From Pseudofrankia nepalensis (GTDB taxonomy: Bacteria > Actinomycetota > Actinomycetes > Frankiales > Frankiaceae), in the NCBI RefSeq assembly GCF_016786305.1, contig NZ_JADWYV010000015.1: 64,000 nt of DNA; one strand, given 5' to 3'. Shown here piece by piece: positions 33,859 through 42,221 of this stretch (position 1 is the first letter of the stretch; each line of letters starts with the position of its first letter). A model generated the notes under the pieces. It saw only the letters and a program-made list of their open reading frames with translations. It was not told the origin of the DNA and did no database searches. The position numbers and the translations under genes are program-made.

Positions 33859-34113
33859 ATGGGGTCCATGCGCTTGTACGAGAACACCGCTGGGCAATTC
33901 GAGCTGGTGCTGGAGGCGGGAACCACCGACGTCGATGATCTCATCGAACAGCTCGGCCATGAACCCAACGGCTACTTCTGGGAGGGCGCAGCCCAACTCT
34001 TGGTCAGCGCTCAGGCCCCCGCCCTCGCCGACCGCCTCACTTACGATCCCGAGGGGGGCATGTTCGTCGCCTACAGTCACGATCACGCAGCGCTGGAAGA
34101 ACTTAAAAACTGA
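33859..34113 (+). CDS. Imm51-like immunity family protein
   Basis: An 84-aa acidic protein. The pattern (YENTAGQFELVLEAGTTDVD, GYFWEGAAQLL, then DPEGGMFVAYSHDHAALEEL) is that of the Imm51 family, which protects against polymorphic toxin nuclease domains. No toxin is encoded next to it. The start is ATG at 33859, with another ATG at 33868. It lies about 110 bp after relic att region B, in accessory DNA together with the barstar-like gene. Confidence 0.65.
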   Translation: MGSMRLYENTAGQFELVLEAGTTDVDDLIEQLGHEPNGYFWEGAAQLLVSAQAPALADRLTYDPEGGMFVAYSHDHAALEELKN

Positions 34114-34384
34114 TGATCCCGGTGGTGACGAGCGAAGTCCATCTGCGGCGACTCATCGCCTTGGCGCAAGCGACGGACTTCACATTCGACGACTGATGCG
34201 CCGATGCGGGTGCTCCTGCTGCAACTTCCGTGGGATGCGTAGAAGCCGCAGGTCCTCTGGGACATCTCGGATGCGCTGGCAGCCCGCGTAGCGGCCGACG
34301 GCCGTGGGTGGCTCCTGGACGTGCTGGCCCACGTCGGTTGGTTCACCGCGATGGCAAGATAGAGCCGATCTTGAAACGGCGGTT
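34114..34384 (+). other. Intergenic, possible coding remnant
   Basis: The plus strand has short coding-like pieces in changing frames, such as LWDISDALAARVAADGRGWL near 34255-34320. No intact gene; probably debris. Confidence 0.3.
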
Positions 34385-35242
34385 TCAGGCCTCGTCGAGG
34401 TGTTTGACGGTGACCGTGCCGTCGGGTTGAACGTGCGCGTAGGCGATCTTCACGTTCGGGTGAGCCGCGTGGACGAGGGCCTCGACCTCGGCCTTCTCCT
34501 TCGACGCGGCCAACCGGGTGAAGTGCACGACGTAGCCGTGCGGCACCCCGCTGGCAGCGAGACCGGCGAGGTCTTGGGCGAGATGGCTACGCCCATAGTC
34601 GAGGCCCAGTTCGACGGCTACCGGTGGGACGATCCGGCCCTGCCGGAACTGCTCAAGACTGGCGACGGCCAGTTGACCAGGCGTGAGCAGCGCCAGGTCG
34701 AACAACCCACGACGTTCACCGTCGTCGGCCGGCATGGGCCACTCCTTGTGGATCAGGCCCGTCCGAGGTCCCGACGCGCCGATCGGGGCGAGCGCGTCGA
34801 GCTCGGCGTTCGCGACGAGTTCGTGGAACAGCTGAAGGTGCAGGGAGTGCTCAACTCGATGCCGGTACGGATGCCTGACGAAGTCGTCGACCAGTCCGTC
34901 AATCGCCCGCTCCACCATGCCGACCGCCGCCGCGAGCCACGGACCCACGGCCGCCGTTGCCGGCACATTCGGCATCGAGACCGGGACACCCGACGGACCG
35001 AGCAACTGGGCGCTGCGCGTGCTGAGAAGCCAGTCCCCCAGCGCCATCAGGCTCGCGAGCTCGGGCAGGTCGGCGCCGGTAATCCGCGCCGCGGCTGGAA
35101 GGCGGTACCGGGCGTCGTAGGCACCGCGCCGGTTCTCCGACGTGCACACGTTGACGGTCTGCGTCTTCGAACCCGTGCTGACGAAGACCCTCCGGCCAGC
35201 GACGTCAAAACTGAACAAGGGTGATGTGATCACGTCGATCAC
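34385..35242 (-). CDS. Uncharacterised protein, possible PD-(D/E)XK-like nuclease
   Basis: A 285-aa protein of unknown family. The C-terminal half has an arrangement recalling the restriction-endonuclease fold: HSLHLQLFHELVANAELDAL (helix with Glu), TGLIHKEWPMP, GLFDLALLTP (Asp), VAVELGLDYG (Glu), then SHLAQDLAGLAASGVPHGYV and a VVHFTR strand. The usual Lys two residues after the last acid is not seen. The N-terminal half has two possible helical hairpins. It starts at an ATG at 35242 and stands alone between divergent genes. A complementary open frame exists on the plus strand but has no recognisable features. Confidence 0.55.
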   Translation of the reverse strand: MIDVITSPLFSFDVAGRRVFVSTGSKTQTVNVCTSENRRGAYDARYRLPAAARITGADLPELASLMALGDWLLSTRSAQLLGPSGVPVSMPNVPATAAVGPWLAAAVGMVERAIDGLVDDFVRHPYRHRVEHSLHLQLFHELVANAELDALAPIGASGPRTGLIHKEWPMPADDGERRGLFDLALLTPGQLAVASLEQFRQGRIVPPVAVELGLDYGRSHLAQDLAGLAASGVPHGYVVHFTRLAASKEKAEVEALVHAAHPNVKIAYAHVQPDGTVTVKHLDEA

Positions 35243-35478
35243 CGTAGACCCGGCTACCGCCTCGGGTGCCGCCTGTGGCCGATGTGACCGAACATGTTAG
35301 AGATCAGTAGCGGTAGCCGTCGCCCCGATTCGAAGTCCCTCCTCAGTAGGGCGCGGGTCTCGTTCAGGTCCACGCTGGGTTACGCCGGAGCAGGTACCAC
35401 GTCCGTCAGCGAACTGCGACCGGCGTGCCTGGACGCGGTGACGGGAACCAGATCGCGAGACCGCGCATCCAACGCATC

Positions 35479-35955
35479 ATGGCACCTCCGCATCTCGCCC
35501 GATTCTTCCTGCTTGCCGCGGCTCTGATCGGCTGCCTGACGTTGACTGCCTGTGGTGGCAACCCACCGTCGGAACCGCCGGCCACGGACAAGCAGTCGTC
35601 CACGGCAGTAATCGCGCTGTATTGCGGCAGCGAGCGGATCGATCCCGGGAACCTGGCAGCCGGAGACGCCCGGCGGTGTTTCGTCGAGGCGGTCGCGGCT
35701 GGCCAGGCCGCGACGCTGACGAGCACCGCGACCACCACCGAGGGCGACCCGATCGTCTACTCCCTCAGCAGCGACCCGAACGGCACCATCACGGTCATCC
35801 AAGACACCAGCCAGGACCGCTTCCGCGGCGTCGGCACCCCAGACCGGGTGCGCTACGTCTGCACCTCGATCGACGACACCCGCGAGACGCGGCCCCACAG
35901 GGCCGATGTCATCACCGCTCGCCTCCACGGCTGCACCACACCCGAACCGCTCTGA
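35479..35955 (+). CDS. Small lipoprotein
   Basis: A 158-aa secreted protein with a clear lipoprotein signal: hydrophobic FFLLAAALIGCLTLTAC, with LTAC as lipobox and the acylated Cys near residue 25. The mature part (GGNPPSEPPATDK, then CGSERIDPGNLAAGDARRCF) has two further Cys pairs likely disulphide-bonded and beta-rich segments (DPIVYSLSSDPNGTITVIQD). Function unknown; similar small lipoproteins are numerous in actinobacteria. Start ATG at 35479. Confidence 0.72.
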   Translation: MAPPHLARFFLLAAALIGCLTLTACGGNPPSEPPATDKQSSTAVIALYCGSERIDPGNLAAGDARRCFVEAVAAGQAATLTSTATTTEGDPIVYSLSSDPNGTITVIQDTSQDRFRGVGTPDRVRYVCTSIDDTRETRPHRADVITARLHGCTTPEPL

Positions 35956-36042
35956 CACAGTCAAGGAGATCGCCGACCAGTTCGGACGGAGTTCGGACGG
36001 AGTTCTGTCGGAGCCCGTCGGCATGATCGGCATGATCGGCAT

Positions 36043-36795
36043 GTGGCTGACGAAGGTGCGGTCGGTGACGCCGCGGACGAGAATGAGCTCCTCCAGATGA
36101 CATGGGAGAGACTCGATAAGTACAGGCGCGATCGCGACGCCGCCAACCCGGCCACGCAGCATCGCGCCGACCTGCTGCTGGCAGCCGAGGCTGGCCATCC
36201 CAACCAACTTCGGACGCGACCTGCGTCAGGACCTGCTCCGGGTGGCCGACGCACCCGAGGACATGCATTTCGACAACTGGGGCACCCAGGCGAGTGGACA
36301 CTGGACGCGGCTCGTGAGGCGATCACCGCGGACGTTTCGCTCCTGATCCCGCTACTCGACGACGCCGACGCGGCGGTGCGGTCGAACGCGGTGTACGCAC
36401 TGGCCACCGCGCTGGCGGCGCCACCGGCAGTGCGCTCGCCGCGCAGCGCGCGTTCCTCGGCCTCGACCGCCGCCTCGCGTCGACGGACCACCGCCGACGC
36501 GCCCTCTTTGAGATTTTTGTCGCCTCCGCGGCCGGCCACGAGCTCGACGATGATGATCCACTGGCTAGTTGGCGGCCGACAGCGCGAACGAGCAGGGGCC
36601 TTGGGGCGTCGTCTCGGCCGGTGACCACGTCACCGGCATCGCCGGTGGGGCCCACTGCCCGCGCGGCCACCAGCGACGGCCTGCTGCCCGCCGACGACCT
36701 CACCGCACTGGTCAGCACCGATGCGGCGCACGGACCAGCTATGCTGGCTGTATCAGCTCGTCGAGCTCCTGCCGCGAGTTGTCCGCGCGTCGTAG
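36043..36795 (+). pseudogene. Decayed HEAT-repeat-like gene, several frameshifts
   Basis: Pieces of one protein appear in order but in different frames: MTWERLDKYRRDRDAANPAT, then GRDLRQDLLRVADAPEDMHF (about 36214-36290), SLLIPLLDDADAAVRSNAVY (a HEAT-like unit), RAFLGLDRRLASTDHRRRAL and finally a C-terminal CWLYQLVELLPRVVRAS stop. Three or more indels are needed to join them. A 9-bp triplicate (ggcatgatc) lies at the very start near 36020-36045. Confidence 0.65.
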
Positions 36796-36894
36796 CACCC
36801 GCTGCTCAGCATCGGCCTCCGCTCCGCGCGTAACCGGTTGAGATCCTCGGATCCCCGGTTGTCGGCGGGACACCCGCACAGATAGCGACTTTTC

Positions 36895-38349
36895 TTGCCT
36901 TCGTTCACCGATCTGGGCGTGCCCACGCGCCTGACCGACGTTCTCACCCGTCTCGACATCAAGATCCCCACCCCCATCCAGCGGGCGACGCTGCCGGACG
37001 CGCTCGCTGGACGTGACGTCCTCGGCCGGGGCCGCACGGGGTCCGGCAAGACGCTCGCGTTCCTCCTGCCCGTGGTCGCGCGACTGTCCGGTGGTCCCCG
37101 GGCCCGGGCCGGGGCTCCGCGCGCGCTGATTCTGGCGCCCACCCGCGAGCTCGTCGCGCAGATCGACACGGCTCTGCGGCCGCTCGCCGCCGCGGCCGGC
37201 CTCACCTCGTGCACCGTGTTCGGCGGCGTCGGCCAGAACCCGCAGGTGGCCGCGATCCGGCGGGGCACCGACATCGTCGTGGCCTGCCCCGGCCGGCTCG
37301 AGGATCTCCTCGCGCAGGGGCACTGCTCGCTGGCACAGGTAAAGATCACCGTGCTGGACGAGGCCGACCACATGGCCGACCTGGGGTTCCTTCCCGCCGT
37401 ACGGCGGCTGCTCGGCCAGACCCCGACCGGCGGGCAGCGGATGCTGTTCTCGGCCACCCTGGACAAGGCCATCGACACCCTGGTGCGCCAGTACCTCAGC
37501 AAACCCGCGGTACACGAGGCCGACTCCGCCCAGTCCCCGGTGGGCACCATGGCGCACCATCTGCTGCACGTCGAGCGGGACAGCCGGCTCCCCGTGCTCG
37601 TTGACCTGTCCAGCGCACCGGGCCGCACCGTCGTGTTCACCCGCACGAAGCACGGCGCCAAGGCTCTGGCCCGCCACCTCAACCGCGCCGGCGTGCCCAC
37701 GGTCGAGCTGCACGGCAACCTGAGCCAGAACGCCCGTACCCGCAACCTCGACGACTTCCACACCGGCCGGGCTTCGGCGCTGGTCGCCACGGACATCGCC
37801 GCCCGCGGCATCCATGTCGACAACGTGGCCCTCGTGATCCACGCCGACCCACCGGCCGACCACAAGGCATACCTGCACCGTTCCGGGCGCACCGCGCGCG
37901 CCGGCAACAGCGGCACCGTCATCACCCTGGCGACCACGGAGCAGATCCGTGAGGTCACGCAGCTGGCCCGCGCCGCCGGCATCAGGGCGACGACCACGCG
38001 GGTCGCATCCGCCGATCACCCGATACTCGCCACGCTCGCCCCCGGCGCTCGGTCGCTCACCAGCCCCGCGGTCGCGGTCCAGGCGGAGACCAGAACCAGT
38101 CCAGCCCAACGCGTGCCGGCTGGCGCGAACCGCGACACCGAGCCGACACCTCGAACGGGCAGACGGCGTGGACGCCGCCCCGCCGGCAACCACAGCCACC
38201 GCTCCGGGCGGTCCACGGCGTCTCGACCGCCCATGGCCACGGCTAGTACCAGCTCACCCGATCACGAGGCCGGCCCGTCGCCCACGGAGCGACCCAGATC
38301 GCGACCGACCCACAGCGCCGCGATGTTCAGCGCACGCCGCGCCCGCTGA
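36895..38349 (+). CDS. DEAD-box RNA helicase
   Basis: A 484-aa ATP-dependent RNA helicase. Motifs in order: Q motif (FTDLGVPTRLTDVL ... PTPIQ), Walker A as GRTGSGKT, PTRELVAQ (Ia), DEAD as VLDEADHM, SAT, then VVFTRTK (IV), VATDIAARGI (V) and HRSGRTARAG (VI). A basic, disordered tail of about 110 residues follows, as in RNA-binding RhlE/CshA-like helicases, and would bring RNA to the core. The start is a TTG at 36895 directly before the conserved PSFTDLGVP. Its 3' end abuts decayed DNA. Likely roles are mRNA decay or cold adaptation. Confidence 0.92.
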   Translation: MPSFTDLGVPTRLTDVLTRLDIKIPTPIQRATLPDALAGRDVLGRGRTGSGKTLAFLLPVVARLSGGPRARAGAPRALILAPTRELVAQIDTALRPLAAAAGLTSCTVFGGVGQNPQVAAIRRGTDIVVACPGRLEDLLAQGHCSLAQVKITVLDEADHMADLGFLPAVRRLLGQTPTGGQRMLFSATLDKAIDTLVRQYLSKPAVHEADSAQSPVGTMAHHLLHVERDSRLPVLVDLSSAPGRTVVFTRTKHGAKALARHLNRAGVPTVELHGNLSQNARTRNLDDFHTGRASALVATDIAARGIHVDNVALVIHADPPADHKAYLHRSGRTARAGNSGTVITLATTEQIREVTQLARAAGIRATTTRVASADHPILATLAPGARSLTSPAVAVQAETRTSPAQRVPAGANRDTEPTPRTGRRRGRRPAGNHSHRSGRSTASRPPMATASTSSPDHEAGPSPTERPRSRPTHSAAMFSARRAR

Positions 38350-38433
38350 CCAGACTCGGTCTGACCGGTCGCCTTCGTCGTCGCCGTCCCAGCTGAACTC
38401 GACGATCCGCCACCGCCCGGTCAGACCCGCCAT
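38350..38433 (-). pseudogene. Deleted remnant of a small conserved actinobacterial protein
   Basis: The minus strand reads MAGLTGRWRIVE followed at once by FSWDGDDEGD. In full-length relatives as I remember them these two pieces are separated by some 60 residues, so an internal deletion has fused start and end. The reading then runs into the helicase gene antisense. Confidence 0.4.
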
Positions 38434-38725
38434 CCGATCCTCCGCACATACCGCGTCAATCCGTCGCGCCGGCACGGGGCAACCACCGTCCCACCTGCCC
38501 AGGCCGGCCAGGCAGGCTCCAGCTGTCGCCGGAGGCGGCCTCCGCAGCTCGCGGAGGGTCCTGTGGACCCAGCGGCGATATCCACAGCGAGTGCGTCGGC
38601 CTGGCAGGGGCGCCGCCCCCGTCTGGGTCTGCCGAGACGGCGCGGTCGGTGGGACAGGCCGGCAGCCAGTGGGCGATCTCGGCCTGTGTAACGGTGCCAA
38701 TCCGAACATATGGTCTAATCGCGCC
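38434..38725. other. Intergenic, no gene seen
   Basis: Upstream of the AbiEii-like gene. No partner antitoxin reading frame is visible on the plus strand. An AT-rich CCGAACATATGGTCTAATCG stretch at about 38702-38721 may hold the promoter. Confidence 0.4.
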
Positions 38726-39592
38726 GTGGTGGTGACCGGCGGACCGATCGCGCGCCGCGCGGCGGTCGTGCACGCCTTGCGGGTCCTGTCGGCGTCTGGC
38801 TGGGCCGAGTATCTGGTGCTTCGGGGCAGCGTGGTGCTGAAGGCCTGGCTGGGTGAGCTCGCGCGTGAGCCCGCGGACATCGACTTCGTCGTAACCGGCG
38901 GTCTCGGCGCGGATGGGCTACCTACGTGGGAGGTCGACGAGGGGGCCCTGGTGGCTGGCGTCGTGGCGGCGCTCACCGACGACCCGGTGCCAGGTCTGCG
39001 CGCGGACCAGATCGAGGTCGACGACATCAACGGCTACTACGGCTACTACGGCTACTACGGCTATCCGTCCGGCGTGCCACCGCGACGGTCGGGCACGCGG
39101 ATATCGGCGCCACTGCCCCATGGTTTCCAGGAGGAGCGTCCGGAGCAGCAGTCGGGAGCGCGGCGTCAGCCGCCGGTGACGCGCTTGCTTTTTCCCTACG
39201 GCGTGGGCGACGAGCGGGACGTACTCCAGGTCGACCTGGCGTTCGGGGAGCGGATGCTCGAGGCGCCGGTCGTCGTGGAGATCCCGCCGCTGGGTACCCG
39301 GATGCTGGCCGCGACCCCGGTGCTCTCCCTGGCGTGGAAGGTGCATTGGCTGCTCAACGACGTCCCTGCGCGCGGTAAAGACCTTTACGACGCGGTTCTG
39401 CTCGCCGAACACATGCCAGTGCCCCTTGCTCGTCTTTGCGACCTGCTCGTGCGTTTGGACGATCTAGAAGTGGTCAGGATGCTGCGGCCCAACCAGGTGG
39501 ATTGGGATCGTTTCCGCGCTCAGCACCCCCACATCGAGGGCGACGCCCGATCCTGGCTGAACCGCCTGGGCGCGGCGCTCGCCGATAATTGA
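38726..39592 (+). CDS. AbiEii/AbiGii-type nucleotidyltransferase
   Basis: A 288-aa protein with the minimal nucleotidyltransferase signature near residues 30-55: VLRGSVVLKAWLGE and, after 20 residues, DIDFVV (G-S then D-x-D). A later basic and helical part (LAWKVHWLLNDVPARGKDLY DAVLL) is typical of AbiEii/COG2253-like proteins. AbiEii toxins transfer nucleotides to tRNA or protein and are normally paired with AbiEi antitoxins; none is present, so this may be a solitary member with another role. The start is one of three tandem GTG codons (38726, 38729, 38732). A 9-bp repeat adds GYYGYYGYYGY. Confidence 0.75.
   Translation: MVVTGGPIARRAAVVHALRVLSASGWAEYLVLRGSVVLKAWLGELAREPADIDFVVTGGLGADGLPTWEVDEGALVAGVVAALTDDPVPGLRADQIEVDDINGYYGYYGYYGYPSGVPPRRSGTRISAPLPHGFQEERPEQQSGARRQPPVTRLLFPYGVGDERDVLQVDLAFGERMLEAPVVVEIPPLGTRMLAATPVLSLAWKVHWLLNDVPARGKDLYDAVLLAEHMPVPLARLCDLLVRLDDLEVVRMLRPNQVDWDRFRAQHPHIEGDARSWLNRLGAALADN
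39031..39064 (+). repeat. 9-bp in-frame microsatellite (GYY units)
   Basis: Three and a half copies of ggctactac inside the nucleotidyltransferase gene. Slippage would add or remove whole GYY tripeptides without breaking the frame. Confidence 0.9.
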
Positions 39593-39704
39593 TCTTCCTG
39601 TTCCACGCGGGAGACCTGCTTCGGGCTGGAGGCCTGGGGCGGCATGCGTCCACGGGCCCGCCCGGAAATCCAGTCGCGATGGCGGGGCCGTCGCTCATGT
39701 GGCC

Positions 39705-40346
39705 CTACTGCCACCAGGCCGAGCCGCGGGCTGGCTCGCGTTCAAGCCATCCGGTGTCGAGGTGTGCCGCGTCGTCATGCACGACATATTCCTGCTGGAC
39801 CTCCAGCACCTCGAACCCGCCGATCCGGACCGCCGTCAGAAGGGCGTCGAGCCGGCCAGTGGCGGTACGTCGGCCGACCCCGTGGCAGCGCTGGGTGACA
39901 AACCTGTCTTCCCAGTCCTCGGTGTGGACCCGACGGGCGTTCCGTGACGGGCGGGCTCCGTGGTCCCGCACCGCCGACGTCAGCTCGCCCAGCACACGTT
40001 CGTCGCCGGGCGGCAGCCGGACCTTGACGTGATGCTCGAAGTACAGGCCAGCCCGGGCATGCTCGTCGAGCTCGGGAACGCCATCATTCCAGAGCGCCGC
40101 CTCGATCTTCGCCCGAAGCACCCGCAGCCCGGCAGCCTCAAGACCAGCGCGCCAGTGGGCCGCCAGCCGTTGGATCTCCGTCCACGTCCCGCTACCGAAC
40201 ACCGTCAGCATGGGCTGCGAGGGGGCCACCCCCTGGTCGAGTTCGATGTGGCTGAACTTGGCGCCATGCTGCTCGGCGAACCTCGCCAGCGCCACCGCCT
40301 TCCTCGCCGGGCAGGTCAGATGGACCTCGAAGTCGCCAGACCACAC
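39705..40346 (-). CDS. Conserved hypothetical protein
   Basis: A 213-aa protein, probably cytosolic, with several strongly patterned segments: FEVHLTCPARKAVALARFAE, SHIELDQGVAPSQPMLTVFG, RVLRAKIEAALWNDGVPE, YFEHHVKVRLPP and SRNARR followed by DRFVTQRCHGVG. I recognise this as a widespread actinobacterial family without known function, sometimes near nucleotidyltransferases like the one at 38726. The paired FEVH/YFEHH strands suggest a duplicated fold. GTG start at 40346. It is convergent with the AbiEii-like gene. Confidence 0.7.
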   Translation of the reverse strand: MWSGDFEVHLTCPARKAVALARFAEQHGAKFSHIELDQGVAPSQPMLTVFGSGTWTEIQRLAAHWRAGLEAAGLRVLRAKIEAALWNDGVPELDEHARAGLYFEHHVKVRLPPGDERVLGELTSAVRDHGARPSRNARRVHTEDWEDRFVTQRCHGVGRRTATGRLDALLTAVRIGGFEVLEVQQEYVVHDDAAHLDTGWLEREPARGSAWWQ

Positions 40347-40573
40347 GTTCGAATCATCCCGCGTCCCCGCCGCACCCGGACCGGCGGGGATCCATCGTCG
40401 GGGCGCCCCAACCCGCCCACGATCAGGGCCTCAGCATCACCGTCGGCATCGAGGCGACCGACGTTGGGGCGAACGCGACAGCTTACTGACCCACGACCGA
40501 GGGACGATCCAGTTCCATCGGGGCGCCGGCCGGCGCGGAAATGCATTTGCCGGTTTTGCGTTCGCCGGTCACG

Positions 40574-40687
40574 ATGAACGCCATGTTCCGGCACGACGCC
40601 TTCTGGCCCGCCTCGGTCGCGGGTGCCGTCGTGCTGCCTTTCTCGGCGCTGGTCGCCGTCGTGCTGCCCGGCGGCGCGCGACGCTGA
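40574..40687 (+). CDS. Possible 37-residue membrane peptide
   Basis: A short frame from ATG 40574 to TGA 40687. After MNAMFRHDAFW come about 20 hydrophobic residues (PASVAGAVVLPFSALVAVVL) and a basic end GGARR, so a single membrane helix is likely if it is made. No strong ribosome-binding site is seen. It lies 84 bp upstream of the EF-Tu gene. Confidence 0.35.
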   Translation: MNAMFRHDAFWPASVAGAVVLPFSALVAVVLPGGARR

Positions 40688-40726
40688 CCCTTCCCGGACC
40701 GTCCGGAGCCCCAGAGGGGAAGGGTC
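40686..40726 (+). other. Hairpin upstream of EF-Tu gene
   Basis: GACCCTTCCC (40686-40695) pairs perfectly with GGGAAGGGTC (40717-40726), loop 21 nt. It may terminate upstream reading or sit in the EF-Tu leader. Confidence 0.5.
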
Positions 40727-40771
40727 GGTAGGGCGCAGGGGCTCACGGGCATCGAGCACCGAGGAAAAACG

Positions 40772-41950
40772 ATGGCCAAGCAGGCCTACGTCCGCACCAA
40801 GCCGCACCTCAACATAGGCACGATGGGTCACGTCGACCACGGGAAGACGACGCTCACCGCCGCGATCACCAAGGTTCTCGCCGACGGCGGCTCTGGCGCG
40901 TTCGTCCCGTTCGACTGGATCGACCGCGCTCCGGAGGAGATCTCGCGCGGTATCACCATCAACATCGCGCACGTCGAGTACGAGACCGCCAGTCGGCACT
41001 ACGCCCACGTGGATATGCCGGGCCACGCCGACTACGTGAAGAATATGATCACGGGTGCGGCTCAGCTCGACGGCGCCATCTTGGTGGTGTCCGCGCTGGA
41101 CGGCGTCATGCCGCAGACGGCCGAGCATGTGCTCCTGGCTCGGCACGTCGGGGTCCGGCACGTGGTGGTCGCGCTGAACAAGGCGGACGCGGCCGACCCG
41201 GAGATCGCCGACCTGGTGGAGCTGGAGATCCGCGAGCTGCTGGCGGCGCACGGCTACCCGGGTGACCAGGTTCCGGTGATCCGGGTGTCCGGCCTGCGCG
41301 CCCTGGCGGGAGACCCGGAGTGGATGGCCTCGATCCGGGTGCTGCTCGACGCCGTCGACAGCCACGTCCCGGTTCCCGACCGGTACACCACCGCGCCGTT
41401 CCTCCTTCCGGTCGAGAACGTCCTGACCATCACCGGCCGTGGGACGGTGGTGACCGGGGCCATCGAGCGGGGTACCGTCCGCGCGGGCGACCGGGTGGAG
41501 GTGCGGGGCCTCGGCACGCAGCTGGCGACAGTGGTCACCGGGCTGGAGACATTCGGCAAGCCGATGGAGTCCGCCCAGGCGGGGGACAACGTCGCGTTGC
41601 TGCTGCGCGGCGTGCACCGCGACCAGGTGCGGCGCGGCACCATCGTCGCGGCGCCGGGGACCGTGACGGTCCACCAGCGGTTCGTCGCGCGGGTTCACCT
41701 GCTCGCGGCGGCCGAGGGCGGCCGGCGCACCGCCGTCGCGTCCGGCTACCGACCGCAGTTCTACCTGCGGACCACGGACGTGGTCGGCGAGGTCGACCTC
41801 GGTGAGGGCGGCGTCGCGCTGCCGGGCGACACGGCCGAGATGACGGTGTGGCTCGGCAAGCCGGTACCGCTGGAGAGCGGGCTCGGCTTCGCCATCCGCG
41901 AGGGCGGCCGAACCGTCGGTGCCGGCACGGTCATCTCCGTCCTCGACTGA
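40772..41950 (+). CDS. tuf: Divergent elongation factor Tu paralogue
   Basis: A 392-aa EF-Tu. G1 GHVDHGKT is at 19-26, the switch I RGITI at 59-63, G3 at D81-M-P-G-H85 (usual sequence D-C-P-G-H), G4 NKAD at 136-139 and G5 S173-G-L in place of the usual S-A-L. Domains II and III are complete and include GRGTVVTGAIERG and the final GRTVGAGTVISVLD. The changes, and the lack of str-operon neighbours (rpsL, rpsG, fusA), mark it as a second, divergent EF-Tu, like Streptomyces tuf3. Such paralogues can be stress-induced or resistant to elfamycin antibiotics. Ribosome-binding site CGAGGAAAA. Confidence 0.92.
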   Translation: MAKQAYVRTKPHLNIGTMGHVDHGKTTLTAAITKVLADGGSGAFVPFDWIDRAPEEISRGITINIAHVEYETASRHYAHVDMPGHADYVKNMITGAAQLDGAILVVSALDGVMPQTAEHVLLARHVGVRHVVVALNKADAADPEIADLVELEIRELLAAHGYPGDQVPVIRVSGLRALAGDPEWMASIRVLLDAVDSHVPVPDRYTTAPFLLPVENVLTITGRGTVVTGAIERGTVRAGDRVEVRGLGTQLATVVTGLETFGKPMESAQAGDNVALLLRGVHRDQVRRGTIVAAPGTVTVHQRFVARVHLLAAAEGGRRTAVASGYRPQFYLRTTDVVGEVDLGEGGVALPGDTAEMTVWLGKPVPLESGLGFAIREGGRTVGAGTVISVLD

Positions 41951-41997
41951 CAAGGCGGCCCACGGCAACAGCCCGCGACAACCGAGTCCGCGACAAC

Positions 41998-42039
41998 CCG
42001 TCCGGGTGGGTGCGTCCAGCCATCCGCCCACCCGGACGG
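41998..42039 (+). terminator. Strong hairpin terminator after tuf
   Basis: CCGTCCGGGTGGG (41998-42010) and CCCACCCGGACGG (42027-42039) form a perfect 13-bp stem with a 16-nt loop, 48 bp after the EF-Tu stop. No T tract. Confidence 0.7.
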
Positions 42040-42152
42040 CGCGCGCCAGCGCCCTCTTCGACGCGTCGCGGCGGCCGGCCTGCTGCCGGGCCTCCGGACC
42101 GCCGAGTTCGATCAGGAGGACGACTCGGCTCCCCCGCGAGGGAGATAAGATC

Positions 42153-42221
42153 ATGAACGCGGTCATTCGCCTGTGGGACGAGGACTCGGCTGGACGTCAT
42201 ACGAGGAGGTCACCGGCGTGA
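42153..42221 (+). CDS. Short leader ORF coupled to the next gene
   Basis: A 22-codon frame (MNAVIRLWDEDSAGRHTRRS, then PA) with a good ribosome-binding site (GAGGGAGATAAG). Its stop TGA overlaps the GTG start of the following gene (GTGA). It may be a translated leader that couples or regulates downstream translation. Confidence 0.4.
   Translation: MNAVIRLWDEDSAGRHTRRSPA

Noticed and set aside
34304..35224. 306-codon plus-strand ORF
   Set aside because: Complement of the minus-strand 285-aa gene, which has a more protein-like composition and an ATG start.
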